A stretch of DNA of 53,643 nt from Bacteroidota bacterium (GCA_003554865.1 PWHJ01000029.1:1-53643), one strand, 5' to 3'. Counted from the stretch's first letter, positions 7,637 to 17,132 are shown. Numbers and translations: made by a program. The notes: a model not told the origin generated them from the sequence alone.

Positions 7637-10225
7637 ATGAAAAAACTTTTTTTAATCCCTTTACTGTTTTTTACTTTTATCAGACTTGATGCTAAGCAGG
7701 AGGATATGGATCTGAAAGTAGATCTGGACTATTACCTGCCTTCTATTGAGTTTGACGAGTCGGTTCCCACACCGGAATCTTTCCTGGGATACCAGGTGGG
7801 CGAGTGGCATATGCAACATGCTTCTCTTTACCATTATATGAAAACCATTGCTGAAAGCTCCGACAGGGCTATGATATATGAATACGCCCGCTCCTATCAG
7901 CAAAGACCTCTGGTGCACCTTGTAATAACATCCGAGGAGAACCAGAGAAACCTTGAAACCATAAGAGAAAACCATCTGGCACTAACTGACCCCGAGAAAT
8001 CAGGCGAAATGGATGTAAGCGATATGCCGCTGGTTGTCAGACTGGGTTACGGTGTTCATGGCAATGAATCCAGCGCCCATAATTCATCACCCCTTGTAGC
8101 ATACTACCTTGCAGCAGGTATGAGCAATGAGGTTGACGAGATTCTCGACAACATGGTGATTATAATTGACCCCTCACTTAACCCCGACGGAATGGACAGG
8201 TTTGCAAGCTGGGTTAACAGACACAGAAGCCATACACTGAACACTGATCCAGGTGACAGGGAATTCAGCGATGTGTGGCCGGGTTCGAGGACAAACCATT
8301 ACTGGTTTGACCTGAACCGGGACTGGCTGCCGGTTCAGCATCCCGAAAGCTATGGCAGGGTAAAAGCCTATCATGAATGGATGCCCAATATTAACACCGA
8401 CCATCACGAGTTTGGCTCCAACAGCACTTTTTTCTTTCAGCCCGGGGTTCCCGAGCGAGTAAATCCACGTATACCGCAAAGAACTGATGATCTGACTTAT
8501 GATGTGGGGATGTACCATGCCGAAGCATTTGACAGAATAGGCCAGACATATTACACACAGGAAGGTTTTGACGACTTTTATTTCGGCAAGGGCTCTACAT
8601 ACCCGGATGTTCACGGAAGTATTGGCATACTTTTCGAGCAGGCTTCATCACGCGGACACCTGAGGGAGACAGTGCACGGACTGCTCAGCTTCCCAAAAAC
8701 AATAAAGAATCAGGTCGTTGTCTCACTTTCAACCATTGAAGCGGGACTGAACATGAGGGAAACCCTGCTTGATCACTTGCGCTGGTTTTACACCTCCGCT
8801 ATAGAAGAAGCCGAGCAGGAGCCTTTTGAAGCATATATATTCGGCGACCAGCATGACCAGGGTAAAAACTACCACCTGCTTGATATGATGAAAACTCACC
8901 AAATAGATTTCTATGAAATCAATGAAAGTGTCGAAATCGACGGAAAGGAGTTTTCTCCCGGAAAATCATGGGTGGTACCCCTGAAGCAGCCTCAATACAG
9001 GTTTGTACAATCCATGTTTGAAAAGGTTCTGGAATTCGAAGACAGTCTGTTTTACGATGTCTCAACATGGACAAAACCCCTGGCCTTTAATATGCAATAC
9101 GATAAAATTACTTCTTCAAGGCAACTTTCAAATATTCAGGGAAGTCCCGTTGAAGAGGTAACATTCCCCCAGGGAGAAGTTATAGGCGGGAAATCAGAAA
9201 ATGCCTATATTTTCGAATGGGACGAGTACTACACTCCAAAAGCTCTATACTACCTGCAAAAACACGATATAAGGGCAAAAGTGGCCACCCAGCCCTTTAG
9301 CATTCCCAACGCCGAAGGAGATATGATAGATTTTAATTTCGGGGCCATATCGGTTCCTGTGCAGGTACAGGACATGGATCCAGGCAAGGTATATGAGCTG
9401 GTCCAGAATGCAACGGCCGAAACGGGCGTTAATATCCATTCTGTCGAAACCTCACTTGCACAGGAGGGAATACACCTTGGAAGCAGAAGCTTTGCTTCGC
9501 TTGATAAACCAGAGATTTTACTCCTGATAGGATCCGGCACCAATAGCCGTGAAGCCGGCGAAGTGTGGCACCTTCTGGATCAAAGGTATAACGTACCTTC
9601 TACAAAAATGGAGCTTGACAGATTTAACAATGCCGATCTGAGCAGGTACAATACTATTATAATGGTATCGGGCAGCTACGGAAACATAAGCGAATCGGGC
9701 AAGGAAAACCTTGAAAGGTGGCTGCGGGGAGGCGGCAACCTGGTTGCATTCGGTACCGCCAACAGGTGGCTAGAGAGAAATGAACTGGTTAACATGGAAT
9801 TTGTTTCGACCCCTGAAGTGGAAGAGCCTGAAATGCTTCCCTATGAAATACGTTCGCCGCACCGCGGTGCAAGAAGGATATCGGGTACAATATTCCAGGC
9901 AGAGCTGGATACAACCCATCCTATCGGCTACGGCTACAGGGATGAAATGTTACCGGTTTATGTATCGGGTACTTTTGCAGCCAAACCCGAGGAAGGCAAT
10001 CCCTTCTCAAACCCGCTTATCTTTACCGATGATGCACTTATGAGCGGTTATGTATGGGACCCCTACAAGGAGATTGTAAATAACTCGGCCGGGGTTTTGA
10101 TCAACTCGAGAGGAAGAGGTAGTGTAGTATCAATAATACACAACCCCAACTTCAGGGCTTTCTGGTTCGGTAACAGCAAACTGTTTGCCAATTCAATTTT
10201 CTTCGGCCCGATTATGGGAAGATAA
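7637..10225 (+). CDS. Secreted M14-family zinc carboxypeptidase-like protein
   Basis: 862 residues from the ATG at 7637, which begins a good signal peptide (MKKLFLIPLLFFTFIRLDA); an upstream TTG adds a polar leader and is less likely. The M14 zinc motif is HGNE, His141 and Glu144, with a third ligand probably in the TDHHEFG segment (His256/His257). A DLNRDW motif at about 230 also fits the family. Downstream of the catalytic domain (residues about 60-370) lies a long C-terminal part with a glutamine-amidotransferase-like Rossmann segment (ILLLIGSGT, NTIIMVSGSYG, LERWLRGGGNLVAFG), as seen in large Bacteroidota members. It probably trims peptides in the periplasm. It is convergent with the hydG group and shares a bidirectional terminator. 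Confidence 0.88.
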   Translation: MKKLFLIPLLFFTFIRLDAKQEDMDLKVDLDYYLPSIEFDESVPTPESFLGYQVGEWHMQHASLYHYMKTIAESSDRAMIYEYARSYQQRPLVHLVITSEENQRNLETIRENHLALTDPEKSGEMDVSDMPLVVRLGYGVHGNESSAHNSSPLVAYYLAAGMSNEVDEILDNMVIIIDPSLNPDGMDRFASWVNRHRSHTLNTDPGDREFSDVWPGSRTNHYWFDLNRDWLPVQHPESYGRVKAYHEWMPNINTDHHEFGSNSTFFFQPGVPERVNPRIPQRTDDLTYDVGMYHAEAFDRIGQTYYTQEGFDDFYFGKGSTYPDVHGSIGILFEQASSRGHLRETVHGLLSFPKTIKNQVVVSLSTIEAGLNMRETLLDHLRWFYTSAIEEAEQEPFEAYIFGDQHDQGKNYHLLDMMKTHQIDFYEINESVEIDGKEFSPGKSWVVPLKQPQYRFVQSMFEKVLEFEDSLFYDVSTWTKPLAFNMQYDKITSSRQLSNIQGSPVEEVTFPQGEVIGGKSENAYIFEWDEYYTPKALYYLQKHDIRAKVATQPFSIPNAEGDMIDFNFGAISVPVQVQDMDPGKVYELVQNATAETGVNIHSVETSLAQEGIHLGSRSFASLDKPEILLLIGSGTNSREAGEVWHLLDQRYNVPSTKMELDRFNNADLSRYNTIIMVSGSYGNISESGKENLERWLRGGGNLVAFGTANRWLERNELVNMEFVSTPEVEEPEMLPYEIRSPHRGARRISGTIFQAELDTTHPIGYGYRDEMLPVYVSGTFAAKPEEGNPFSNPLIFTDDALMSGYVWDPYKEIVNNSAGVLINSRGRGSVVSIIHNPNFRAFWFGNSKLFANSIFFGPIMGR

Positions 10226-10250
10226 ACCGGAATAAGGGAGTTTGACCTAT

Positions 10251-10288
10251 AAAAAAGGGGCTGTCTCAAAAGGACAGCCCCTTTTTAT
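10251..10288. terminator. Bidirectional terminator between convergent M14 peptidase and hydrogenase regulator
   Basis: AAAAAGGGGCTGTC pairs perfectly with GACAGCCCCTTTTT around a short loop (tcaaaag). A-tract and T-tract flank the stem so it can act on both strands. Confidence 0.9.
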
Positions 10289-10310
10289 TGATTAAAAATT
10301 CTATTATTTA

Positions 10311-10580
10311 TCAATCCTCGAACATAAATGACATTTTCTTTGTTTCAATACCCTCCAGGGCATTAAGCTCTTTTTCAAGATTCTCCATATCCTGGGGATT
10401 TCCGTAAAGCTCAAGTAAGATCAGTCCGTAAGGGGTGCAGGGATTTTTTGCATTTTCATGCAAACCGAGCCTCATTTTAATACAACAACCGAATCTTGTC
10501 AATATCCGCTGAACGGTTTCAGCTTCCTGGTTACGATTGGTGACCTTTACTCCAAGAATTCGTATCTCTTTGTTTTCCAT
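10311..10580 (-). CDS. TM1266-family putative regulator of [FeFe] hydrogenase system
   Basis: 89 residues with an ACT-like beta-alpha-beta pattern: IRILGVKVTNR at the start, a central RLGLHENAKNP and a final strand-helix YGLILLELYGN...LEKELNALEGI. Length and pattern fit the iron-only hydrogenase system putative regulator family, whose genes usually sit beside hydE, hydF or hydG. It lies 55 bp downstream of hydG on the same strand, which supports the call. No DNA-binding domain is visible, so if it regulates it may do so by binding a ligand or protein. The family's biochemical role is not established. Confidence 0.82.
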   Translation of the reverse strand: MENKEIRILGVKVTNRNQEAETVQRILTRFGCCIKMRLGLHENAKNPCTPYGLILLELYGNPQDMENLEKELNALEGIETKKMSFMFED

Positions 10581-10635
10581 AGTAAATTATATTTAGGTTA
10601 AAAAATAGTGAGCAGCAAATAACCTCTTAAATATA

Positions 10636-12099
10636 TCAAAAATAAAGATCTCTTTTACCCTCTTTCAGCAATTGAATCCTTCTTCTTATTTCATTGGCCG
10701 TTCGGCTATTTTCACCCATTTCCCAAAGGTTTTCTTCAATTACTTTCCACCCTTTCCTGGCAGTGCTTTCGGGTGCATAGTCCTCTAAATATTCCGCCAG
10801 GGTAAGTATTGCATTTGGCGTACAATAACGTTTGATAAAGCCCGGAACCGAAAATTCCATAAAATGCTGGCCAGTGCGCCCCAAACGGTAACATGCAGTA
10901 CAAAACGAAGGTAAATAACCGTTCTCAAGAAGCTCGTCAATTATTTCATTTAGCGAACGGGAGTCATTAATCCTGAACTGTTCCCTGTTGAGATCCTGAT
11001 CCTCATTGAGGCTTTCGGAATAACTCCCCATCTCAAGCCTGGTCCCCCCGTCAATTTGTGAAACACCGAATTTCATAACCTCCCTTCGCACATCAATATT
11101 TTCCCTTGCAGTAAGTATCAGACCGGTATATGGAACAGCCAGCCTCAAAATAGCGATAAGTCTTACAAAATCGCTGTCGTTTACTATATAACGTGGGTCA
11201 ATGTCGGCGGCAGCGGCATCCTGTATCCTGGGAAACGATATGGTATGAGGGCCCACATTATAGCATGCCTCGAAATGATTCGCATGCCTTACAAGTCCCA
11301 TAAGCTCAAAACGCCAGTCATACAAACCAAAAAGTGCTCCTATACCCACATCATCCAGACCTGCCTCCTGCGCCCTGTCAAGCGCGGTAAGCCTGTAATC
11401 AAAATCCCTTTTTTGCCCTCCAAGGTGATACTTTTTATAAGTTTCACGGTGATATGTTTCCTGGAATATTTGATAAGTGCCTATTCCGGAATCCTTTACA
11501 ATACGGAAGCCCTCGATATCAAGCGGTGCAGCATTTATGTTCACGCGGCGGATCTCGCCGTTACCTTTCTTAACCGAATAAACCAGCTTAACGGTACGGG
11601 CAATATAATCAGCACCATAGCCGGGATGCTCACCATAAACAAGTATCAGGCGCTTCTGGCCGTTATCCTCGAGGGCTTCAACCTCTTTTACTATCTGCCG
11701 GCCGGTAAGAGTACGCCTTTGTGCAAACTTATTGGATACCCTGAACCCACAATACTTGCAATCATTTGTACAGTGGTTCCCTATATACAAAGGGGCAAAC
11801 AATACTATACGGTTTCCGTAAATCTTTTCCTTAAGCTCACTGGCACCCTTTTTAATCTCTTCGATCAAAGCAGGATCATCTGCATTTATAAGCACTGCAG
11901 TCTCCCCGAGAGTAAGTCTTTTCCTCTGGAGCGACCTGGCAATCACCTCCCTGACCCGCTCAGGGGTTGAATGTGTATTGTTAATATATCCCCACAACTC
12001 TTCGCTGTCGATGAAGGATTTCATCCTTTCATCGGCTATATTGCATTTTTCAGGTTCAAATTGCATTTGTTCCTTTGGAATTTCGGTAATTAGATGCAT
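10636..12099 (-). CDS. hydG: [FeFe] hydrogenase maturase HydG, tyrosine lyase
   Basis: 487 residues, standard for HydG. The radical SAM motif is Cys110-X3-Cys114-X2-Cys117 (CTNDCKYC). The C-terminal auxiliary cluster motif CX2CX22C is intact (CTAC, YRLGRTGQHF, ending KRYC), which separates HydG from its relative ThiH. HydG cleaves tyrosine to p-cresol and a glycine-derived fragment that becomes CO and cyanide on iron, the precursor for the hydrogenase H-cluster. It is the first gene of a two-gene unit with the TM1266-type regulator. hydE lies nearby but on the other strand behind an unrelated peptidase, so the maturation genes are split into two units here. Confidence 0.97.
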   Translation of the reverse strand: MHLITEIPKEQMQFEPEKCNIADERMKSFIDSEELWGYINNTHSTPERVREVIARSLQRKRLTLGETAVLINADDPALIEEIKKGASELKEKIYGNRIVLFAPLYIGNHCTNDCKYCGFRVSNKFAQRRTLTGRQIVKEVEALEDNGQKRLILVYGEHPGYGADYIARTVKLVYSVKKGNGEIRRVNINAAPLDIEGFRIVKDSGIGTYQIFQETYHRETYKKYHLGGQKRDFDYRLTALDRAQEAGLDDVGIGALFGLYDWRFELMGLVRHANHFEACYNVGPHTISFPRIQDAAAADIDPRYIVNDSDFVRLIAILRLAVPYTGLILTARENIDVRREVMKFGVSQIDGGTRLEMGSYSESLNEDQDLNREQFRINDSRSLNEIIDELLENGYLPSFCTACYRLGRTGQHFMEFSVPGFIKRYCTPNAILTLAEYLEDYAPESTARKGWKVIEENLWEMGENSRTANEIRRRIQLLKEGKRDLYF

Positions 12100-12289
12100 T
12101 TATAAATTGAAAACGAAGTTACATCAAAAAAATTGAATCATAAAAATTGACACTATACTGTTCATTCCACGAAAAGACCAATAATTTCAATATGAGTTCG
12201 TTTTGCCGGAATTATTTTCTAAATTTGTTAAGACAATAATTAGTCGGCAGTTTAATAATACCTTTGAATTTCGAAGCACACTGCAAAAA

Positions 12290-13039
12290 ATGATTAAAAA
12301 AGCAATCAGGCCAATAGCTACAATAGCTTTTCTTATTCTTATTGCTACCACGGGTTTGCATAACGGGAACTATTCCTTTGGCAATTCACCAAAAAAGAGC
12401 AGCTTCGAAGAGTTGCTGGATCACGAAGAAGTTGAAGAGGAAGGAACAGTTACCGATATTGACGGGAACGAGTATAAAACCGTAAAAATTGGTCACCAAA
12501 TATGGATGGCAGAAAATTTAAGAGTCACCCACTACAGCAACGGGGATCCGATTCCCCGGGTAAGAAGGCATAGTGAATGGGCCTCGCTTGAAAATGGCGC
12601 TTATACATATTATATGAACTTCCGGCTCTTCTCGCGCATCTACGGAGCCCTCTACAACTGGTATGCAGTTGATGATGACAGGGGTTTGTGTCCCGAGGGC
12701 TGGAGGGTACCAGATTACGACGACTGGTGGGAACTTATTTACCACCTTGGAGGCAAGGAGGTTGCCGGTGGTAAGCTGAAATCTACATCGAGAAGATGGC
12801 GCAGCCCCAACTACGGGGCAACAAACGAAAAAGGTTTCAACGCCTTACCGGGGGGGTATCGCTACAGCAACGGAAGCTTTTACTTCCTTGGGAGTTACGG
12901 TGACTGGTGGACCTCCTCAGCTTTTGACTCATCCTATGTCTGGTTCAAAACTATTGGATATGACGGTGAAGACATAGAAGAGGGAACTTTTCACATGAGA
13001 AACGGCCTGTCGGTCAGATGCATAAAAGATCAGCAATAG
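12290..13039 (+). CDS. FISUMP-domain exported protein
   Basis: 249 residues from the ATG at 12290, which starts a hydrophobic export signal (MIKKAIRPIATIAFLILIATTG); an upstream TTG extension is polar and unlikely. After an acidic linker (EELLDHEEVEEEG) the rest is one Fibrobacter succinogenes major paralogous domain: DIDGNEYKTVKIGHQIWMAENL, then ALYNWYAVDDDRGLCPEGWRVP, and the closing GLSVRCIKD. These domains are widespread on Bacteroidota surface proteins; their function is not known. The gene is divergent from hydG and convergent with the ProX-like gene, with no operon partner. Confidence 0.9.
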   Translation: MIKKAIRPIATIAFLILIATTGLHNGNYSFGNSPKKSSFEELLDHEEVEEEGTVTDIDGNEYKTVKIGHQIWMAENLRVTHYSNGDPIPRVRRHSEWASLENGAYTYYMNFRLFSRIYGALYNWYAVDDDRGLCPEGWRVPDYDDWWELIYHLGGKEVAGGKLKSTSRRWRSPNYGATNEKGFNALPGGYRYSNGSFYFLGSYGDWWTSSAFDSSYVWFKTIGYDGEDIEEGTFHMRNGLSVRCIKDQQ

Positions 13040-13116
13040 CCGCACAAAAACGGATTTAACTTCAAGTCCGCAGTCAAAAACATAGAGTGACATTCCCGGA
13101 TCTCATTTGTTGCTGA

Positions 13117-13626
13117 TCAATCGTAAAGCTTTACATACTCATAACTGTTGCCTGTCGATTCAAGAAAACGAATAAAATCACTGTATGAAATAATAATAGA
13201 CGCAGTGTTCAGATTGGGGTGAAAACTAATTTTTTCGCAATCCTTAAGGTTTTCATCTATAAAAAGGTGAACATGGTTGTCTGTATCATTTATCAGTCCG
13301 AAAGGGGAAACTGATCCCGGGTCAAGACCCAGGTACTTATTCAGTCGCCTTGGCGACGCAAATGAAAGCTTACCCTGCTTTAACCTTTGTTCGAGATCCC
13401 CTATGTTAAGATCTTTTGAATATTCTATAATAACCAGGTAATGCCTGTTTCCCTTGTGATTTCTGAAAAAAAGGTTCTTACAGTGAGCAGCTTCAAGATC
13501 CTTCCAGTATTTTGAAGCCTCCTCAACAGTAGCAACCGGGGGATGCTCATGGTAGTCAAATTTTATGTCAAGCTCCTCAAGTAATTTATAAAGTTTTGGG
13601 TCTCCTCTCATATCTGTGTAATGCAT
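13117..13626 (-). CDS. ProX/YbaK-type aminoacyl-tRNA deacylase
   Basis: 169 residues, a single YbaK/aminoacyl-tRNA synthetase-associated domain. The FDYHEHPPVATVEEA opening, KNLFFRNHKGNRHYLVI in the middle and SPFGLINDTDNHVHLFID near 105-122 fit the ProX (ProXp-ala, PrdX) branch, which hydrolyses mischarged Ala-tRNAPro in trans because many prolyl-tRNA synthetases lack the editing domain. The first ATG is used, but MRGD five codons downstream would serve equally well. It stands alone, convergent with the FISUMP gene. The substrate is inferred from family, not from the sequence. Confidence 0.88.
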   Translation of the reverse strand: MHYTDMRGDPKLYKLLEELDIKFDYHEHPPVATVEEASKYWKDLEAAHCKNLFFRNHKGNRHYLVIIEYSKDLNIGDLEQRLKQGKLSFASPRRLNKYLGLDPGSVSPFGLINDTDNHVHLFIDENLKDCEKISFHPNLNTASIIISYSDFIRFLESTGNSYEYVKLYD

Positions 13627-13739
13627 ATATGTTATTTTTTGCCAAAAATAAAAATTATGTTTAAAGTCTCGCTTATTTTGATTCTAAAATAAAATTTCTC
13701 TTTTTATGCAAATCGTTAAATTGATTTAAATTTAAATAA

Positions 13740-13747
13740 TATATTTG
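13740..13747 (+). promoter_or_regulatory. Candidate -7 box TATATTTG for the M3 peptidase gene
   Basis: TATATTTG matches the Bacteroidota -7 consensus TAnnTTTG and lies 120 bp before the start. The nearest upstream TTG (13721-13723) leaves only a 16-nt spacer instead of about 20, so this is a weak call. Confidence 0.3.
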
Positions 13748-13867
13748 TTGTTTTAAACCAATTAAAATTAAGCCTTTAAACAGGTCTCTTCATGCAAAAG
13801 CTAAAAATTTTGCAACCGGCCTGTCCCGGTTCAACAGACCAAATTTATAACATTAAACCATTTTAAA

Positions 13868-15970
13868 ATGAGACAATTTTTTTTACTGTTTGTTACTTTA
13901 ATTATTTTCATTGGAGGATGCGGTGATCCGTCAGTCAAAGATAACCCGCTTTTGTCGGATTTCGACACCCCTTTTGAAGCTCCTCCCTTTGACCAAATCG
14001 ATGATGAGCATTACCTTCCGGCAATTGAGGAGGCCATTAAGCAGCACAACGAGGAAATTGATGCCATTATCGAAAATCCGGAGGAACCCACCTTTGAAAA
14101 CACTATCGTTGCCTATGACAATGCTGGTGAATTGCTGAGCCGCGTAAATTCCATTTTTGGCGGAATACGCAGTGCAGAAACTAATCCCAGACTGCAGGAG
14201 ATATCCCGTGAAACAACCCCCATGCTCTCGGCTCACAGAAACAAGATAAGCATGGATCAGGACCTTTTCGAACGCATTAAAACCGTCTATGAGCAGCGTC
14301 ATGAAAAAGACCTTAACCGGGAACAGATCCGCGTGGTAGAAAAGTATTACGAAGATTTTGAGCGAAACGGTGCCGCCCTGCCTGATAAGGAGCGAGAGAG
14401 ACTAAAAGAGCTCAATGACAGAATGTCTATGATCTCCCTGGAACTCAACGAGAATGTTTTAGCGGAGACAAATGATTTCATCCTTGTACTGGAAGATGAA
14501 GAGGATCTTGCAGGGCTGCCCGAAAGTGTGATTTCTGCTGCGGCCGAAGCTGCAGAAGATGCCGGCAAAGAAGACAAATGGGTTATCACCCTGCACAAAC
14601 CAAGCTGGATCCCATTTGTCCAATACTCGGAAAGAAGAGATCTGCGCGAGAAGATATTTACCGCATTTATAAGCCGGGGAAATAATGACAATGAAAATGA
14701 CAACAAGGAGCTTTTTGCCGAGCTTATGCAGCTGCGTCAGGAAATGGCACAGCTGATGGGCTTCGAAAATTATGCCGAATATTTCCTGGATATACAAATG
14801 GCCGAAAACCCTGAAAATGTATATGAATTCCTCCATGAGATATGGGAGCCGTCAATTGCAAGAGCAAATTCGGAGATCAGTCAGAAGCAGGAGATAATTG
14901 AAAGGGAAGGCGGAGATTTCAGCCTCGAGCCATGGGACTGGTGGTATTATGCCGAAAAGATACGCCAGGAAAAATATGAGCTTGACGACGATGAGCTCAA
15001 CCCCTACTTCACAATAGATAATGTAAGGGAAGGGTGTTTCACCCTTGCCGATAAGCTGTTCGGACTCTCATTTGAAAAGAGACCTGAAGTTCCCGTATAT
15101 CACGAAGAAGTTGAAGCCTTCGAGGTTTTTGATAATGACGGCAGCCACCTGGGTATTCTCTATATTGACCCCCATCCGAGGGAGGGCAAAAGGCAAGGTG
15201 CCTGGTGCGGCACATACCGTTCAGGTTCATGGGAAAACGGTGAAAGGATCTCTCCCATTGTAACCATTGTTATGAACTTTAGCCGTCCATCAGGAGGAAA
15301 ACCCGCTATGCTGAGCTGGGATGAGACCACCACATACTTTCATGAGTTCGGCCATGCCCTGCACAACTTCTTTGCAGAAGGTAAATACAACAGGACCAGC
15401 AGAAGCGTTCCAAGGGATTTTGTTGAACTTCCCGCACAAATACTGGAAAACTGGGCCAGCGAGCCTGAAATGCTGAGAATGTATGCAAGGCATTACGAAA
15501 CAGGCCAGCCTATGCCGGATGAGCTTATCGAACGTTTAAACAGGGCCGAACACTTCAACCAGGGATTTGCCATGACAGAATATCTCGCTTCGGCTTTCCT
15601 GGATATGGACTGGCACACTACGGATCACGAAGACAAAGTAGATGTGATGGAATTTGAAAAAGAGTCAATGAACAGGATAGGTTTGCCAGATGAAATTGTA
15701 CCCCGCTGGCGTACCACCTATTTCGGACATGTATTCGGAACCGGTTACGCGGCAGGTTATTACGTTTACAGATGGGCCGGTGTTCTGGATGCCGATGCTT
15801 TCATGGCTTTCAAGGAAACAGGTGATCTGTTCAACCAGGAAGTGGCTGAAAGATTCAGAAAATATATTCTTGCTGAAAATGCACTGTGGGAGGGAATGGA
15901 CGCCTACGTTAAGTTCCGCGGCAGGGAGCCTGATATAGAACCTTTCCTTGAGCAAAGAGGACTAAAGTAA
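13868..15970 (+). CDS. dcp: M3 family peptidyl-dipeptidase Dcp, lipoprotein
   Basis: 700 residues. The N-terminus is a lipoprotein signal with Cys18 in the lipobox (FIGGC), so the mature enzyme is likely anchored in the outer or inner membrane on the periplasmic side. The zinc metallopeptidase motif HEFGH is at residues 492-496, preceded by TTYF as is usual in M3 peptidases, and the third ligand Glu is expected in the ELPAQILENW helix about 25 residues on. Length and order match dipeptidyl carboxypeptidase II, which removes C-terminal dipeptides. It is a single-gene unit with a strong downstream hairpin. Oligopeptidase A is the alternative family name, but the export signal favours Dcp. Confidence 0.94.
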   Translation: MRQFFLLFVTLIIFIGGCGDPSVKDNPLLSDFDTPFEAPPFDQIDDEHYLPAIEEAIKQHNEEIDAIIENPEEPTFENTIVAYDNAGELLSRVNSIFGGIRSAETNPRLQEISRETTPMLSAHRNKISMDQDLFERIKTVYEQRHEKDLNREQIRVVEKYYEDFERNGAALPDKERERLKELNDRMSMISLELNENVLAETNDFILVLEDEEDLAGLPESVISAAAEAAEDAGKEDKWVITLHKPSWIPFVQYSERRDLREKIFTAFISRGNNDNENDNKELFAELMQLRQEMAQLMGFENYAEYFLDIQMAENPENVYEFLHEIWEPSIARANSEISQKQEIIEREGGDFSLEPWDWWYYAEKIRQEKYELDDDELNPYFTIDNVREGCFTLADKLFGLSFEKRPEVPVYHEEVEAFEVFDNDGSHLGILYIDPHPREGKRQGAWCGTYRSGSWENGERISPIVTIVMNFSRPSGGKPAMLSWDETTTYFHEFGHALHNFFAEGKYNRTSRSVPRDFVELPAQILENWASEPEMLRMYARHYETGQPMPDELIERLNRAEHFNQGFAMTEYLASAFLDMDWHTTDHEDKVDVMEFEKESMNRIGLPDEIVPRWRTTYFGHVFGTGYAAGYYVYRWAGVLDADAFMAFKETGDLFNQEVAERFRKYILAENALWEGMDAYVKFRGREPDIEPFLEQRGLK

Positions 15971-15989
15971 TTCAATTATACAGCATTGT

Positions 15990-16029
15990 AATAGGAGGGA
16001 AATATAATGTTTTCCTCCTATTTTTTTTA
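15990..16029 (+). terminator. Intrinsic terminator after dcp
   Basis: AATAGGAGG pairs with CCTCCTATT around a 15-nt loop, followed by a run of T ending at 16028. Confidence 0.85.
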
Positions 16030-16051
16030 GGTCTCCCACTCAGATTAAAAA

Positions 16052-16146
16052 CTGCTTGTTTTTCGTATTATTTAATAAAAAACTCCATTTTTAGATTAAA
16101 GACATAAACAAAAGCTGCTTGTTGTTTGTATTATATATAATAAAAA
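16052..16146 (+). repeat. Pair of imperfect direct repeats upstream of msrBA
   Basis: Two copies of a roughly 31-bp motif, 16052-16082 and 16115-16146, share CTGCTTGTT, GTATTAT and ATAAAAA in the same order. They start 63 bp apart, about six helical turns, and the second ends 20 bp before the ATG of the methionine sulfoxide reductase gene. They may be tandem operator sites or a local duplication. Confidence 0.6.
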
Positions 16147-16166
16147 CCTATAATTTAAAAAAGGCG

Positions 16167-17051
16167 ATGAGAGACAAATACGGAAATAATGAAAAGTCCA
16201 GGCACAATTTTTTGAGTCAGTTCGAGGAGTTTGTAATAGAGGGTAAAGGGACTGAAGGACCGTGGACGGGCGAGTATAACGAAAACAAGAAAGACGGGGC
16301 ATACATCTGTAAAAAGTGCGGACAGGCTCTTTTCAGATCGGATGACAAATTTGATTCGCAATGCGGATGGCCGAGCTTTGACAATGAGATCAGCGGCGCA
16401 ATAAAAAGACTCCCGGATGTGGACGGCGTGAGGACCGAGATAGTATGCTCAAATTGTGATGCTCACCTCGGACATGTTTTCAGGGGAGAAGGTTACACTA
16501 AAAAAGATACACGCCATTGTGTAAATTCGGTTTCAGTTGATTTTATACCTGAAAAACTTGAAAGCGGTATTTATGAAAAAGCTTTGCTGGCCGGAGGTTG
16601 TTTCTGGGGTGTTGAGTATTATCTGAAAAAACTTGAAGGTGTGGTCAGCATTACATCGGGGTATACCGGAGGACATGTTAAAAACCCCTCTTACAGGGAA
16701 GTTTGCAAGGGAATCACGGGCCATGCCGAGGCGGTAAAAGTAGTTTATGACCCCTTAAAAATATCATATGAGCAAGTAGTAAAAAACTTCCTCGAAATAC
16801 ACGACCCCACCCAGCTGAACCGTCAGGGGCCGGATACCGGCAAACAGTACAGATCCGAAATCTTTTATCTTAATGATTACCAGAAAGAAATCGCTGAAAA
16901 GCTATTGAACATACTCAGAGAGAAAGGATATGATGTGGTTACAAAGCTGACCAAAGCTTCGGAGTTTTACCAGGCGGAAGATTACCACCAGGATTATTAC
17001 TTTAAAAACGGGGCAACCCCCTATTGCCACTCTTACACCAAAAGGTTCTGA
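16167..17051 (+). CDS. msrBA: Bifunctional peptide methionine sulfoxide reductase MsrB-MsrA
   Basis: 294 residues from the ATG at 16167; a TTG 16 codons upstream gives a poor leader. Residues 15-128 are MsrB: zinc ligands Cys48, Cys51, Cys94 and Cys97 (CKKC, CSNC) and the catalytic Cys118 in RHCVNS. Residues about 138-290 are MsrA with catalytic Cys145 in GGCFWGVE. MsrB reduces R- and MsrA S-methionine sulfoxide in proteins, using thioredoxin. The order is B then A. There is no signal peptide, so it is cytoplasmic. Two imperfect direct repeats lie just upstream and a strong bidirectional terminator follows. Confidence 0.96.
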   Translation: MRDKYGNNEKSRHNFLSQFEEFVIEGKGTEGPWTGEYNENKKDGAYICKKCGQALFRSDDKFDSQCGWPSFDNEISGAIKRLPDVDGVRTEIVCSNCDAHLGHVFRGEGYTKKDTRHCVNSVSVDFIPEKLESGIYEKALLAGGCFWGVEYYLKKLEGVVSITSGYTGGHVKNPSYREVCKGITGHAEAVKVVYDPLKISYEQVVKNFLEIHDPTQLNRQGPDTGKQYRSEIFYLNDYQKEIAEKLLNILREKGYDVVTKLTKASEFYQAEDYHQDYYFKNGATPYCHSYTKRF

Positions 17052-17072
17052 TCAGGTCAGTTAAGATAAATG

Positions 17073-17111
17073 CAAAAAGGGCCGTCTCAGTTTTGAGGCG
17101 GCCCTTTTTTG
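17073..17111. terminator. Bidirectional terminator between msrBA and amidohydrolase gene
   Basis: AAAAAGGGCCG-TCTCA pairs with TGAGG-CGGCCCTTTTTT around a TTT-type loop; the flanking A and T tracts serve both convergent genes. Confidence 0.88.
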
Positions 17112-17132
17112 AAAATCAAAAATATTACCGGA

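Noticed and set aside
11245-11970. 241-codon open frame opposite hydG
   Set aside because: Antisense shadow of hydG; the HydG reading frame carries all catalytic cysteines.
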